From the NCBI RefSeq assembly GCF_030269925.1, contig NC_085119.1, positions 15,597,001-15,661,000 of the forward strand: a stretch of 64,000 bases of DNA. Reading direction: 5' to 3'. This DNA comes from Bombyx mori (Eukaryota > Arthropoda > Insecta > Lepidoptera > Bombycidae). Shown here piece by piece: positions 12,179 through 24,375 of the stretch (position 1 is the first letter of the stretch; each line of letters starts with the position of its first letter). The notes below the pieces were generated by a model. That model made no database searches. It worked only from the letters and a program-made list of their open reading frames with translations, and was not told the origin of the DNA. Position numbers and translations under genes: made by a program.

Positions 12179-12550
12179 GTCATTGCTTGTACAAAGTTTT
12201 CTGTAATCTAGACGCTGTTTCTATGGGCTTATGGCCAAAAGTAATAAATGATCGTGGAGTGCTCGCAAGCATTATGCGTAGTCACGTTCAGGTCAAGCGA
12301 AGTAATGAATGCGCACGCAGACACGCGTCTCGCACCGTCTGTTTGAGGATACATCCGACTTTCGAGCTTCGTTGCTTGTTTTATTCATAATTAAGGAGCC
12401 AAAACGAATTTTTGTCGCTCTAAAAATTCTCAATCGTTTTTTTAAGTATTTCAATGAAGATAGAAATAACGGCATATCAATCCATCGTTGGCCATAAACG
12501 AACCTGCATATTATTATGTACTATTATTGATGATCATAGAAACTATGATT
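12179..12550. other. Overlapping short frames, no gene recognised
   Basis: Three open frames of 60-67 codons overlap on both strands. None has a domain I recognise, and overlap on both strands argues against real coding. A moderately GC-rich patch sits around 12,285-12,370. Confidence 0.35.
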
Positions 12551-12559
12551 ATACGTAAC

Positions 12560-12716
12560 TGGGGACGCCCCCTGGCTAGATGGTGCGATGACCTCCGCAC
12601 GGTGGCCGGCAAGAAGTGGATGAGCAGAGCCACAGACCGGGCTCAGTGGTGTAGATTGGGAGAGGCCTATGTCCAGCAGTGGACGACTGTGGGCTGTTGA
12701 TGATGATGATGATGAT
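12560..12716 (+). pseudogene. RTE-like non-LTR 3' end, copy 1, GAT tail
   Basis: Plus-strand translation gives GRPLARWCDDLRTVAGKKWM followed by a segment ending in an Ala-Tyr-Val-Gln-Gln-Trp motif and a stop. This is the usual C-terminus of an RTE-like endonuclease/reverse transcriptase. It ends in a GAT-repeat tail (12,697-12,714) as RTE-type elements often do. The copy is 5'-truncated to about 150 bp, and a second copy at 31,983 starts at the same point. Confidence 0.75.
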
Positions 12717-12902
12717 AGAAACTATGGATGTTTACTGCTTACCGTATTTAAACAAAATACATTTTCTTTAACTATTTATCATTTATCTTATAATTGCAGA
12801 CGGACGAACTTAAAGAGAACTGGTACTATGTTATCATTTTCAATACAATGTAAGTACATACATATTATCTAATGTCACAGGAACCTGACAATGCAATAAT
12901 AT

Positions 12903-13422
12903 GTCATCATCATTCTCCTACCCTTCTTCCAGTCATCTGGGGTCAGCGCAACATGTTTTCTCCTTCCATACTCCTCTATCATATACCATTTCTTCGCTCA
13001 AACCCCTTTTACACATATTGTCATCAATGCAATAATATGTCATCATTATCCTGCCCTTCTCCCAATCACCTGGGGTCGGCGCAACATGTTTTCTCCTTCC
13101 ATACACCTCTATCATATACCATTTCTTCACTCACTCCCCTCTTACCCATATCGTCTTTCAAGCAATCCATCCATTTCTTCTTAGGTCTACCTCTTTCTCG
13201 ATATCCTTCCACATTCGTAGTTAACATTCTCTTACCATTTTCATTTCGTCTCATCACAATGACATGTCCATACCATCCCAAAGGCGCACTTCTCAGCTTC
13301 TTAGTCACAGGTGCCACTTTCAGACTTCCTCTAACATATCCATCGCAACATTCGCATCTCTGCTGCATGCAATCGCCTTTGTCAATGCAATAATATGTAT
13401 GACCTTGAAAATATTGAAACAT
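12903..13422 (-). pseudogene. RTE-like non-LTR C-terminus with tandem 3' duplication
   Basis: On the minus strand a frame within 13,066-13,422 includes RGRPKKKWMDCLKDDM and later WKEKTCCADPR before the stop. This Gly-Arg-Pro-basic-Trp arrangement with an Asp-Arg-x-x-Trp block is typical of the C-terminus of RTE-type retrotransposon polyproteins in insects. The last ~130 bp (containing CAATAATATGTCATCATT and the Cys-Cys-Ala-Asp-Pro codons) occurs twice in tandem, at about 12,892-13,024 and 13,025-13,160. The frame is open but only a truncated fragment of the element, so I call it a relic and not a gene. Confidence 0.75.
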
Positions 13423-13971
13423 TATTGCATATGCCTAGTCTTGGGGTTGAAATCTTATTATCTATCTAAGGTATAATAATCACTAAAAATATTCGCGCAA
13501 ACGGGTGTTATTGCTTGGTAGAACCGATCTTGTGATTCTGTCTTAACTAAGTTTCTTTTGATGCCAAATTGCTTCAATGCCTAATAAATCACTTAAACAA
13601 CAACCGCATTTATTTATTAATCACAAAATTTATAATTCAAAACTCCAGAAATTCCATAACAAATCAAATTGAACGTCATCATATCGGTCCAAGTAGATAG
13701 ATAGATATAGCTGTCAAAGCCGCCACACAAGCCCAAACTTCACTAATTACCCTATATCGGGCAGCACTATAGGAACGCGATACAGAAGCCCTAGTGAGTC
13801 CGGCGTGAATCGATAGGATTATCCCGGCTGATGGCACCTCCACGACCTCTGCTGCTGTTCACACGAGTATACAGGATTATAAAGCTGACGGAATCCGATT
13901 TCAACAAATAGGAAATAAGATAGTTCGATTAATAAAACTGTGGGATAAAAGGACAGATCTTTGGTTGTTTT
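13423..13971. other. Unique DNA, no gene seen
   Basis: No coding domain or repeat was recognised. Confidence 0.4.
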
Positions 13972-14213
13972 TCATTTATTGCTTAGGTGGGTGGACGAGC
14001 TCAGAGCCCACCTGGTGATAAGTGGTTACTGGGGCCCATAGACATCTACAACGTAAATACGCCACCCACCTTGAGATATAAGTTCTAAGGTCTCAGTATA
14101 GTTACAACGGCTACTCCACCCTTCAAACCGAAACGCATTACTGCTTCACAGCAGAAATAGGCGGGGTGGTGGTACCTACCCGTGCGGATTCACGAGAGGT
14201 CCTACCACCAGTG
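13972..14213 (-). mobile_element. Bm1 SINE, short form
   Basis: Minus-strand copy ending at the shared internal boundary (CCTACCACCAGTG). It has no tRNA-like head. Confidence 0.88.
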
Positions 14214-15455
14214 AAAAAACACGGTTGTGTTAATTTTAAAAGTATATGGGATCTCTCAAATTTTCTATACGTATGTATTGGAGTGTTGTAGGTGAAATAA
14301 AAGAGAACTGTTCAAGTCGACAATTCGTGTAATACTGTTATAATTTAGTGTGTGCAGTTACAAATATAAGGTTAGGCGAGCTGCACACTACACGTATCTT
14401 TAAATCACTTGGTGGTTAGTACATCACGCGTACTATGTGGCTATTGTAAATGTTTTTAATTGAATTTTAAAAAGATACGTTAAATGGATAATAAATTATG
14501 TGACACCGATTTAAATCTCTTAAAGCTTACAAGCAGGAGTAATATCACGTTTTTAATTATTCAAAACAAAACACTGAAAAAGAATATAGTGTCGTAAGGG
14601 TTTCACGTAATATATTAAGCGGCTTCGAGCTAGGAGGAGGCGAGGAGTCACACGCGCGGCCATCTGGCCCAAAACAAGGGTTACTTGTATTGTGGGAACC
14701 AGAGACTGTTATACATACAAACATATTTTTATTTATCTATGCTTAAGTTCATTTATATATAGACTTAAATGGTTCATAAATAGATATAAAGAATTCAGGG
14801 CAAATAAAACTGTTAATCATATGTTTGGCCGATGTAGGAATCGAATCCAAGACAGCAGTGAGAGGCCCTACCTACTTTAGGATAGATTCATTCAAACGGC
14901 TTTCGTAAAGATACTTACTCCAACCGAATTGGAGCCCTTATAACTATTTAGTACAGGATTTCACAATTCGAAAGATCCAATAGTCCAATGAACATTAGCC
15001 AATAGTTTTACAAATACGTGTATCATCTAAATACAAGAAACAACTAACCGATTGTTGATGAGGCTCCTCAAAACGTTAGTGACAGCCTTTTTCTAATAAA
15101 TACTTTTAATATCACCAGTATTAAGTCGGCCATAATAATAAGCTGTTCGTCCATCCACATTCTTTTATCTCCCTAACAAAGATCATACCACAATTCTTGA
15201 CATTTTCGCATTGTGGTCATAATGATTAGTTGACATTGAGATATTCCCTTATTGTATATTATTCTATAAGCTTTTTGGATGATATTTCGGAAAAAGCATT
15301 TTTACATAAAGCACTTAATACTGATCGGCTATCTCATCCCACTTCCAATGTATATTTGTATTTTAAAAACCTATTCCCTTCCTATTTTCTATTCCTTATG
15401 TAAGCTTATGTTCAACCTAATGTTAATGGTTATGAATGTTGCCACCTTTAAACAT
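14214..15455. other. Unique AT-rich DNA, no gene seen
   Basis: Short chance frames only. A moderately GC-rich patch (14,620-14,680) has no associated frame. Confidence 0.4.
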
Positions 15456-15822
15456 TCAAATCAAATCAAATCAAATCAAATCAAATCAAAAAAGTTTTAT
15501 TCAACATAAATGAAAGTACATACTTGTTGAACGTCAAAAGAATTACCGCCAATTCACAAGAATTAGCCTCCGTCCTGAGAAGAATTGGCAAGAAACTCAG
15601 CGGGCATGTTTTTTTTTTTTTTTTAATATTAGATTTTTATTTTTATTTAAAAAATTTTTTTTTAAATATTCATATTACAATAAGTAATTATAACATAACA
15701 ATTTTACAATATTGAAATTCCCGGAGCGAGCAACTCATTCCCACTTTGTGCAATCTTCTAGATAATCATTGACTTTATAGTAAGCTTTATTGCACAGATG
15801 TTCTTTAATAGTTTTTAAGTTT
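15456..15822 (-). mobile_element. Non-LTR 3' end with TTTGA repeat tail (family Z)
   Basis: Minus-strand copy. Its 3' tail is the pentanucleotide run at 15,456-15,490 (read as TTTGA repeats on the minus strand), preceded by an AATAAAAC signal. The far end still encodes the last codons of a reverse transcriptase (KAYYKVNDYLEDCTKWE then stop), and the 3' UTR contains GCCCGCTGAGTTTCTTGCC. A CR1/Jockey-type origin is likely from the microsatellite tail. The inverted sister copy lies at 63,465-63,843. Confidence 0.78.
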
Positions 15823-17423
15823 TAATTAAGTTGTATTCACAATTAAATTTGACTGTTTCCATACTAGAAACTACTCGCTCGTAATACACTAAATATTATT
15901 GAAGATTTTATTATCAAGCTGCAAAGCAACAAATCTTAATTGTTAGTTAACAATGGTATTTATATCTAGTAGTCCGAAGTTTCTTCTGTTGAAAATTTGA
16001 ATTTCCTCGATTTATATTAAATTTGTTTAGCGTAAGTACCGTTTGATAAAGTGGACTTTATACAGTTATCGTCCTGATATGTGACAAAGATCGATTCTCG
16101 AGGGATGACCAAGGGCCAGGGGTCCACAATTTTAAAGTACAATGTATTCACGTGGGCTGATTTAAAAAACAAAAGAACTCAAATAAATTAACTATTTGCT
16201 CTGATCGGAAATATCAAATTGGAAGACTCTTTCAATATTTTACTTAGTACAATTATTAATTTTACTCCTCGTATTTTATAATATATAAGTGCTTAAATAT
16301 TGCTAAATTGTTAACAGCTTTGAGCCCTAGTAAATATATTTTTTAAAAGCTGGGAAAAGTTGTTTAAGGTAAACTTGTAAAGCTGTGTAGTGAATTTCAG
16401 ATTTCCAGAGAAAATCGAATCCGTAAGTTTCTTAATATTTTAAAACCTGGCAATACAAATTAATGTCCAATGCTCAGTCCTGTGAGCGAGGAGTCAAGTA
16501 CGGTGACCGAGTGGTTTTAGATTCACATCTCAATTGAAGTTGACATATCCTCCACGTGTGATCTACTCGCAGCGTCTAATCCGATATTCGATTTGGGCTC
16601 AAGGATCCGCATTTCAAATTGATTTTGAACTTTATTCACCCCATTATTGTGTTTATTTTTAAAATCCTGAGATCGGTCTATAAGCTTTATTGTAAAGTGA
16701 CCATGAGTAATATAAAATTTGTTTGACATCTGAATAAGATAGGGTTAAAGTACCAATTTTTTTTTGTAATCATAAATTTAATTACATTATTATAAACTTT
16801 TATGACTATCTAATATCACTATAAACACTGTTATACAACTTACTACGACGCCCATATTTAATGAGTTTCCTGACATTTCCAAGGAGTTGCAAGCGCCATG
16901 ATCGCGGCTAAATTGAACAGTAGAAGAAGGATGCTAAAAGCAGTCAAAGCTCTCTACCCCCTTCGTTTAGCTTACAACAATAAAATTTACTTTAATTTTT
17001 AATAAATTTGCAATTTAAAAAAAATGTAAACTAAAAATAAATAATTATTTTTTTCCAATTGAATATAATCTTGAAAATTACTACTACTACTACAAACTTA
17101 AATAATAAAATGTCATCAAAATGAGCAGCACCAACTTGTATATTTGTTTCATTTACTATTAACACAAAATATGAGCCTATAGTTAGTAGACCGGGGCAGT
17201 GAAACGCAAAATACTAAAACGAACCAACGCACGCACAGAATTCGTCCACCCGAAAAACTTTATGCGTCAGCCGGAAAAGGAAAAAAAATCGTTTGACACT
17301 TAAAACATTCCAACGCGAGCGGAGAAAATTAAATTGCTCCGTTGTAATAATAAAAATGTGTGTTTGGAACACAATGGGTGTGAGCATAGTAAGAGAAGAT
17401 CCTACTCTTTCGATACGATTTTC
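15823..17423. other. Unique AT-rich DNA, no gene seen
   Basis: Nothing coding was recognised. A short TAC run is at about 17,080. Confidence 0.4.
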
Positions 17424-17690
17424 CCTACCTATGCTGATAGCCTTGAGAGGCTATTTCAGCTTCACCCTAACGTGTGTAGGTGAGCTCATGGGGCTCAAAC
17501 CGGAGTGTTGGTAACACTGACACTAACAAGAGCAGTGCTTCGCAGAATCTACCACCGAATCGGAAACGCGACCCACTGAGAAGATCCGGCGAGAAACTCA
17601 GTGGGCTGTGTCTATGGGCTAATTCGCTCGTCGAGCTTTTCGTCCCAAGCGACGGGTTCGACGTGGACGGTGACCGGTGCTTGTAGTTAT
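17424..17690 (-). mobile_element. Non-LTR 3' region (family B)
   Basis: Minus-strand copy of a family seen five times here. The 3' end is CATAGGTAGGG plus a short A tract, read as TTTTCCCTACCTATG on plus. It contains CCCACTGAG and CTCAGTGGG around TTTCTCGCCGGATCTT, a stem-forming motif. The orientation is set by the 68-bp poly(T) on the 47-kb copy. No frame longer than about 90 codons persists. Confidence 0.72.
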
Positions 17691-18712
17691 ACAGGTTGAA
17701 TGGAAAAGAAAAACCTTGAATACAAAATGAAAGATACTTAAACCATAGCACGTGATATTATTAGGATTACACACACGCTAGCTTCTTGATCTATACTTAC
17801 GCATAAGAGATAAGTAGAAGTAACCCATGCATTTCTTGTCGATTCTTCTCAGTAGTGAAACGGCATTAAAAATCAGTTAGAAGGCTATGACGATTTTAAA
17901 GTTCATATAAAAGTTCAGTTAATTCGAAATGCTTCGATATGTGTTTTTTCTTTTAATTATTAAAGTAGGATTTTTCTTATATTTCGTAATAAACTGTCCC
18001 ATGAATCACAATCCAAAGTTGCCATCCATGATTTATGGTTTAAAAGGGTGATCGTCGTCTAGACCTACGAATAGACTTATTATTTATTCGTAAAGCTTTT
18101 AATCAAACTGATCTTTCGAAGCTGTCTACTTAGCCGGTACTGGGTGGTTCTCGAAGGCCATAAATACAACAATAAAAATACACTGTGAGTAATAAGGTTT
18201 AATTAAAAAAAACTTTCTTTAATTAAAAAAAACATGTTTCTAAAACACCGTTTTCCACGATTTCATCAAATACTTGCTTACAGTTCAGTAAGTTTCTATT
18301 TAATATTCAGCATTTTTCTTGATCACGCAACACTTTTAAACAAGCGTATGACTCGTAAAAACTTAACTGCAATTATAATGATTAATTAAACTTAATCTGA
18401 TTGTTTAATGAACCAAAAAATACATGGATCGTGACCAAAACCGATAAATCGTTACACATTTCCCTTAACTGTTCTATCTCCTGTAGGCTTCTTCAATTTG
18501 GCTCGACCCTTCGAATGACCACTGTCCACTCTCTCATTATTAACAGCCGTGTATACCCACTACACACCGTATTACTTTAAGGGCTGCGAAGAAGAATTTG
18601 GGATATATCACGGATACGCATAATGAACATTGATTTAAATCTTAACCTTGAGACGCTAGTCATCTTATTTTTATTAGGGCCGTTTATGTCGTCACTTCAT
18701 ATTTAGTCTAAA
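17691..18712. other. Unique DNA, no gene seen
   Basis: No recognised coding or repeat signal. A near-repeat of TTTAATTAAAAAAAAC occurs at about 18,199-18,233. Confidence 0.4.
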
Positions 18713-19087
18713 CTAGTGGACCCGGCGAACTTTGTTCCGCCACATGGTTTATTTCAAACACATCAACCGGTCAACTTCAAAATTCTACTATAATTAACCA
18801 TAGACTACATTTTTTTTTTTTTTATTGCCCTTGTAGGCAGACGAGCATACGGCCCACCTGATGGTGAGTGGTTACCGTCGCCCATGGACTTCAGCAATGC
18901 CAGGGGCAGAGCCAAGCTGCTGCCTACCGTTTAATACTCTCCACAAGCCTCGTTTGAAGAAGGACATGTCATTACGTTTAGCTGTCAGTTTCGTTTTGTT
19001 ATTCCATATCAGTTGCGTTTTGTTATACCACGTTTTATGTCACGTCCCACGGGAATGTGATAAAAAAAATTCTTTTATATATATAGA
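18713..19087 (-). mobile_element. Non-autonomous Helitron H2, split by a LINE fragment
   Basis: The 3' end CTAG is at 18,713-18,716 on the complement, preceded on the minus strand by a GCCGGGTCC-type stem. The 5' end TCTATATATATAAAAG is at the 19,087 side. Flanking bases are T at both plus-strand outer positions or consistent with insertion between A and T. A family L LINE fragment (18,803-18,974) sits inside, so the Helitron came first. No Rep/helicase is encoded. Confidence 0.6.
18803..18974 (-). mobile_element. Family L non-LTR 3' end, nested in a Helitron
   Basis: Minus-strand fragment from a T-rich run and TTGCCCTTGTAGGCAGACGA to GAAGAAGGACATGTCATT. It is 5'-truncated; its poly(A) is about 15 bases. 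Confidence 0.85.
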
Positions 19088-19509
19088 TATTAATACGTGA
19101 AGCAAAAACTTTGTATCCCTTTATACGAAAATTGTGAGGACGGAGGAGTATGAAATTTTCCGAACTTATAGAGAATATAAAGAAGAAGTGCACAATGCTA
19201 ACATTTTTTTTAAATAATGCATAAAGGATACATTAAATCAATAAAGAAAACATTACACACACTACATACCATGTATTTATGTATTTGACGCACACACGCA
19301 TGCATACTATTTATTGTCAGACTTTTGTTCTTGACGTCTGTGGTCAAATTGAGAATAGATTAAATATTCTTTGTCTTTATTAATATTTTTTTATAGTGTA
19401 GCCTTGGCGAAATTTGTGATTATAGAAGTATAAAATACAATCATAATAGTGTACAAACTTACAATTCCAATTAATTATACTCGAATTTCGACTACTGCGG
19501 GACCTCTAG
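19070..19509 (+). mobile_element. Probable Helitron H3, head-to-head with H2
   Basis: The 3' end reads CTACTGCGGGACCTCTAG followed by T, consistent with a Helitron hairpin and CTAG terminus. The 5' side begins in the AT-rich junction with the preceding Helitron, near GTGAAGCAAAAACTTTGTA. The exact 5' base cannot be fixed because both elements start in a run of TA repeats. No protein is encoded. Confidence 0.5.
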
Positions 19510-19609
19510 TATATATAGATTGACAACACATGATAGATGATCTTCTCACGCCTTACACGCTTAGACTATGCGTCAGCTGATTTTCAGTCCGTTACGTGCG
19601 GTATTTCGA

Positions 19610-20287
19610 AGTCGTCGTGACCTAAAGAATAAGACGTCCGGTGCGTTCGTGTTGAGCGATGCACCGGTGTTCGGATCCCAAGCGTATACCAAATTTTCTA
19701 ATGGAATGCGTACATAATAAATGTACACATTTGACTTCCACAGTGAAGGAATAACATATATAGGAATCTATATATATAAAAATGAATTGCTGTTCGTTAG
19801 TCTCGCTAAAACTCGAGAACGGCTGTACCGATTTGGCTAATTTTGGTCTTGAATTATTTGTGGAAGTCCAGAGAAAGTTTAATAGGTTAAAACAATTTAG
19901 TTATTCCTTAGATGTGTCACCCGTCGGACGGATACCTTTTTTTGTTTTTAAGTTTATTTTATACAAAAGCTTAGGTCTATTACTTCTAGATTGAGGCAAC
20001 ACGAAGTCTGCCGGATCAGCTAGTCGTGTAATAAAAATCAAACCCGCAAAATTATAATTTGCGTAATTACCTGTAATATTGGTACCACCACCCTGCCTGT
20101 GTCTGCCGTGAAGCAATAATGTGTTTCGGTTTGAAGGGTGGGGCCGCCGTTGTAACTGTACTTAGACCTTAGAACTCATATCTCAAGGTGGGTGGCGGTA
20201 TTTGCGTTGTAGATGTCTATGGGCCCTCATAACCACTTAACACCAGGTGGGCTGTGAGCTCGTCCACTCATTTATGCAATAAAAAAT
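19610..20287 (+). mobile_element. Bm1 SINE split by a Helitron
   Basis: Head GTCGTCGTGACCTAAAGAAT at 19,611. The element is continuous through GAAGGAATAACA at 19,756, then resumes with TCGTGTAATAAAAATC at 20,024 and ends ATGCAATAAAAAA. The intervening 19,757-20,023 is a Helitron. A small deletion also removes the GGTAGGACCTCTTGTGAG stretch near 20,080. Confidence 0.93.
19757..20023 (+). mobile_element. Non-autonomous Helitron H1 inside Bm1
   Basis: The 5' region is TCTATATATATAAAAATGAA preceded by a short TA-rich extension. The 3' end is CTGCCGGATCAGCTAG followed by host T. Removing it restores the Bm1 sequence ATAACA/TCGTGT, so insertion was exactly between A and T without target duplication, as known for Helitrons. 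Four other H1 copies or fragments lie in this window. It encodes no protein; the 70-codon frame at 19,782 is incidental. Confidence 0.9.
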
Positions 20288-21590
20288 TAATAAATAAAAT
20301 ATAATATGTACATAGGCGAACCATCTGTTAGTCAATAATTTAAGAATCAGCACCACTACCGCATTTTGTTTCGTGTCTGCATATAAAATAGTATTTCCCA
20401 AAAAAATAGTATTAAAATACAAAAATGGTCTTTGAAGAGCCAAATAATACTACAAAATGACGCTCAAAAGAAATAAAAAGCCATTCACATTATAAAACTT
20501 ACATTGTTTTTTTTTTCTCAATTATAAACTATAACACGGCTACAAATCAAACGCTTTGTTGAAGCATTTCGTACACCTAAATACTGGAAATTAGAAGCTC
20601 GTAACTAAATAGTGGCTCGTTAACATTCCACGTAAACTTACAACATTATAATATCGCAGCGGCGGTTTCGGTAAGCCGGCTAAGCCTTCACAAGGCCGAG
20701 GGTTCGCGACGCGTAAGCACCGATTTTAACGATTTCATTTTAGAACAGATTTATTTATTTCTGTGTCTAATTAATGTAAGCTTCGCTTTAATGCTTTTCT
20801 GTCATGAGCTTAATATTTTTATTTGTTTACGTTGACCTATTTTATTGCTCACCTCTTTTTTAGTGTTGTACAGCTTTTATGGGCGCTGCTTTGAAATGGT
20901 CGATTATCATGCTATGCTTTAAGTTCGATTGTATTTAGGGTTACGACCGTTTTATTTTCCAGTTTATATACATTTTACTACTTGGTCGATGAATCAATAA
21001 TTTCAAGTTCTTCTTTTCGTTATCGTTGTATAATGAGGCAACCTTATATCTGAAGATATTTGGCATTCTTCATAGCATACATTTCGTCTTCACTAACTGA
21101 TATATTCACAGCTCAGATTAGTAGCAGCATTCCTATTTTTCAAATCTGCTTAAATATATTTGGTACGTTTTGACAAAATTCATCACTATACAACACTTTC
21201 ATTCTATTTCTATCATTTCTACAAAAAACGTATACAGATTTACTTAATGGCAACTAAAACCAACTAAAAACAACTTATTCCTAAGCTATATTGAGTTCAT
21301 CTTTATTATCCCAGTCTCATGGATAGTCTGGAACTTATTAATTGGTTATTAGATGTTTTATACCGTATGTTTCTTTGTGGTTTTAGGAATTATTCTAGAT
21401 TATTCAGCTATTTGCGTTTTACCGTAGCATTACGAATATTATTGTCGAGCATTACTCGGTTACGGCGTAGCAAAGCTTGCTCCACAGCTTTTCTTCACGA
21501 TGATTTCTGATGACAATCTTTATTTGAACGAGGCTTGAAGGGATTTTTTCGTGCTATGCAACGGCTTATCTGACCCGTTGCTATTGATAT
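20288..21590. other. Unique DNA, no gene seen
   Basis: No coding or repeat signature recognised; short frames only. Confidence 0.4.
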
Positions 21591-21944
21591 TGTTACGAAG
21601 TAAACGCAACGCCATCTATCGCTGAATAGGAGAAACGAATATCAAAAGAACTACTAGAACGTTCGAGAAGTACAACGCCATCTATACACATCGAAGCTAC
21701 TCGACTTGCCCAGAACGTTCTCGATAAATCTAGGGATGTTGTATCGGCTGTAAAAGCGTTGCAGAGATGGCACGAAGTCAGTCAGCAAACGGAACTACTT
21801 GAAGCGAAACAGCGAACGGATCACCTGAAGCAAAAGAAGTGAATTGAGAATCTTAAAGTGTTCGTTAAGTGTTCTAAGTGTTAATACAGTTTGAAATTGT
21901 GCTTCGGTAGATTTTTTTTTTATCCCGAACCCTAGCGCGTATCA
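21591..21944 (+). mobile_element. Solo LTR, copy 1
   Basis: Starts TGTTACGAAGTAAACGC and ends near CCTAGCGCGTATCA. It matches the inverted LTR at 29,091-29,423 along its length, including GATGTTGTATCGGCTGTAAAAGCGTTGCAG-like central sequence (21,736-21,765) which contains a TATAAAA-like promoter region (CTGTAAAAG). No internal retrotransposon region lies on either side, so it is a solo LTR, probably of a Gypsy-type element. I see no matching target duplication at this copy. Confidence 0.75.
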
Positions 21945-22615
21945 CGTACTAACAATGAGTGAAAGTTACCACAACAAGTCGCTAGTACGTTTGACATAAA
22001 AGAAAATTAAGGAAGTATGAGGAAATAGAAATTGACATCAATAATAGTTGCATTCAAACCATCATAAGTGCATTATCTATCTGAATAATATTTAAAAAAT
22101 AGATATGATACTAGCTCATGCAAAATAACAACAATAGTATACTTTTCAGATACTATCAATACAAAATCCAATTAATACGGTAGTATTATTAAAATTAGAA
22201 ATTATAACCACTAGTTTGTTCGATAATAACTCACTTATACCGGTGTAGCGAAGCATTGTGTTCTATAACTGTTATCTATCAAAGCAATTACTTGTTAATT
22301 ATAGGGTCTGAGCTTTATCGGATATTTTAAACGGTATGAAAGGCGATTTGAGGTACAAGGGATCGGCGATTTGATCGTGATTTCTGCCGAGTTCATAGAA
22401 ATTGCCGCCTTGCATCATAATAATCATATTATAAGGTTTGAAGATTAGAGAGATATTCATTCATATATAATTAGACGTTGTTTCGCCATGGCTCGAACAT
22501 CAAGATATATTATCACGTTGAGGAGACGTGCGATGTAGGACTTCCAAAACTAAATCCCAAAGTCACAAGTAGAACTTAATACGTAGTATATGAAAAATAT
22601 AAAAACTTTACGGTA
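21945..22615. other. Unique DNA, no feature seen
   Basis: No gene or repeat recognised. Confidence 0.4.
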
Positions 22616-22875
22616 CATATAAGTCGACTATTATCAAAGCCGGCAATCTGACTTTTGGCTTTGACTTGACAATGATTGGTAAATCAGAAAAACGAATTAT
22701 TGACTTTGTATTCCATTGGCAGTCACAAAACTCTTCGGAACGACATCTTAGATAAATAACAGGTTAACTATTAATCTTTATTTAATGCAGGTTTTGAACC
22801 GTATTCTTTGAAGGAGACGATTATATTTGTCCAAATGCACAGATTGCCACCTTTGATAATAGACGACTCATATAA
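22612..22875. mobile_element. MITE family C, 31-bp TIRs, copy 1
   Basis: The left end ATATAAGTCGACTATTATCA and the right end TTTGATAATAGACGACTCAT are inverted relatives across about 30 bp. The interior (AATCAGAAAAACGAATTATT and onward) is nearly identical to 59,753-60,042. Bordering TA bases suggest a TA target, as in Tc1/mariner MITEs. No transposase. Confidence 0.8.
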
Positions 22876-23860
22876 TCTTTTTTTTTTTCATCCTATTATT
22901 TTCGATTTTTTGGTTTTTTTGCTGTTTTTGTAGCTACAGACGCCTCTTTAAAAGTAGTTTAAATTTTAGGTACGAGAATTATCATTATTTTTTTAAGCCC
23001 GCTATCGCATGCTCCTTGCACCACTTCATTAAAGGTAAGGGGTCACGCAACAACCCGCTTTTTAGGCTCAGCGATTATATTATAATAAATTATACGTGCC
23101 ATAATGAATTTACATATAGTGAATCGAGCGTCGTTGACTTGTAAATAAATTGCGTTTCGTTACTTTCTCACTTCGTTATAATTAAGCTGTAAGGGAAATA
23201 CTGTCGTGCAGACGTGGCGGTTGTGAAGTCACGTGGAGCGAAGTTTTTTCAAGTAAGGGTGCAACGACCTTTATTGGATTGTTTCCCTAACAATTTAAGA
23301 ATAAACAAAATCAAAAGAATCTATTGTCTATCTATAAATCAAAGAAAATTATTAAAAATATAAAGGGATTTTAATTAAAGTAGATTAATAGAATATATTA
23401 AAACAGTACATAATTTTTCGAATTATTCTCAGTCTGTTTGTCTATTTTTTTGTATCCTTATTCGTATATGTCTCCTGAAAAGATATTTATGTAGATTTCA
23501 CAGGTGGATAGAAATTAATTTAGAGCAAAGCATTGACTTTGGCTCGTCAAAATATTGCTAAAAAAATCATCGTCTCTTAAATATTTTTTATATTGTGTCG
23601 GTTGATTTTACAAAGATTTTGAATAATGTTATTGATACTAAATTAATTCCTTCTCTGTTTTACGTTTTCAAATGTAGATAAATTTTGGATCGTGCGATTT
23701 AAATGTAGTCTAAGAAGGCGCAGCGTGATTTTCAATACTAAAAAAGCTAGTTTTGAAAAGCAACAAATAATAGCAAATTTAAAAAGAATATTTGAATTTT
23801 ATAAAAAGATATACTTTCCATTTACAATTTTTATTGAAATTATTATTTACTGTGTATTAC
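22876..23860. other. AT-rich DNA, no gene seen
   Basis: The 81-codon frame at 23,692 runs into the following SINE and is not a gene. Confidence 0.4.
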
Positions 23861-24105
23861 TTACTGGTGGTAGGACCTCTTGTGAGTCCGCACGGGTAGG
23901 TATCACCACCCTACCTATTTCTGCCGTGAAGAAGTAATGCGTTTCGGTTTCAAGGGTGGGGCAGCCATTGTAACTATACTGAGACCTTAGAACTTATATC
24001 TCAAGGTGGGTGGCGCGTTTACTTTATAGATGTCTATGGGCTCCAGTAACCACTTAACACCAGGTGGGCTGTGAGCTCGTCCACCTATCTAAGCAATAGA
24101 AAAAA
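23861..24105 (+). mobile_element. Bm1 SINE, short form
   Basis: Starts at the shared internal boundary TTACTGGTGGTAGGACC and ends TCTAAGCAATAGAAAAAA. ACTTA occurs just outside or at both ends and may be a short target duplication. Confidence 0.9.
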
Positions 24106-24375
24106 CTTAGCTTTCCGCTGCATTTAATGTTTCCGCTTGCGAAATTTAAATTACAAGTACATTTATAAAACAATGTTTAGATCGATCGCGGAATAGGACT
24201 GACGAAGCACGTAATAACATATCCGCCTCACTCGGATCCACAATTACTGCACACAACACGAAAGCTAGTGAATAAATTAACATCTTCACTCCAAGTATTG
24301 ATTAAAATAATACGGGTTATAGATATGACTGTGATGGATATTTATAACCCAGTTTAATATTTATTTATTTATTTA

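Noticed and set aside
12872..13393. A 173-codon plus-strand open frame
   Set aside because: It is antisense to an RTE-like C-terminus whose minus-strand translation carries recognisable motifs.
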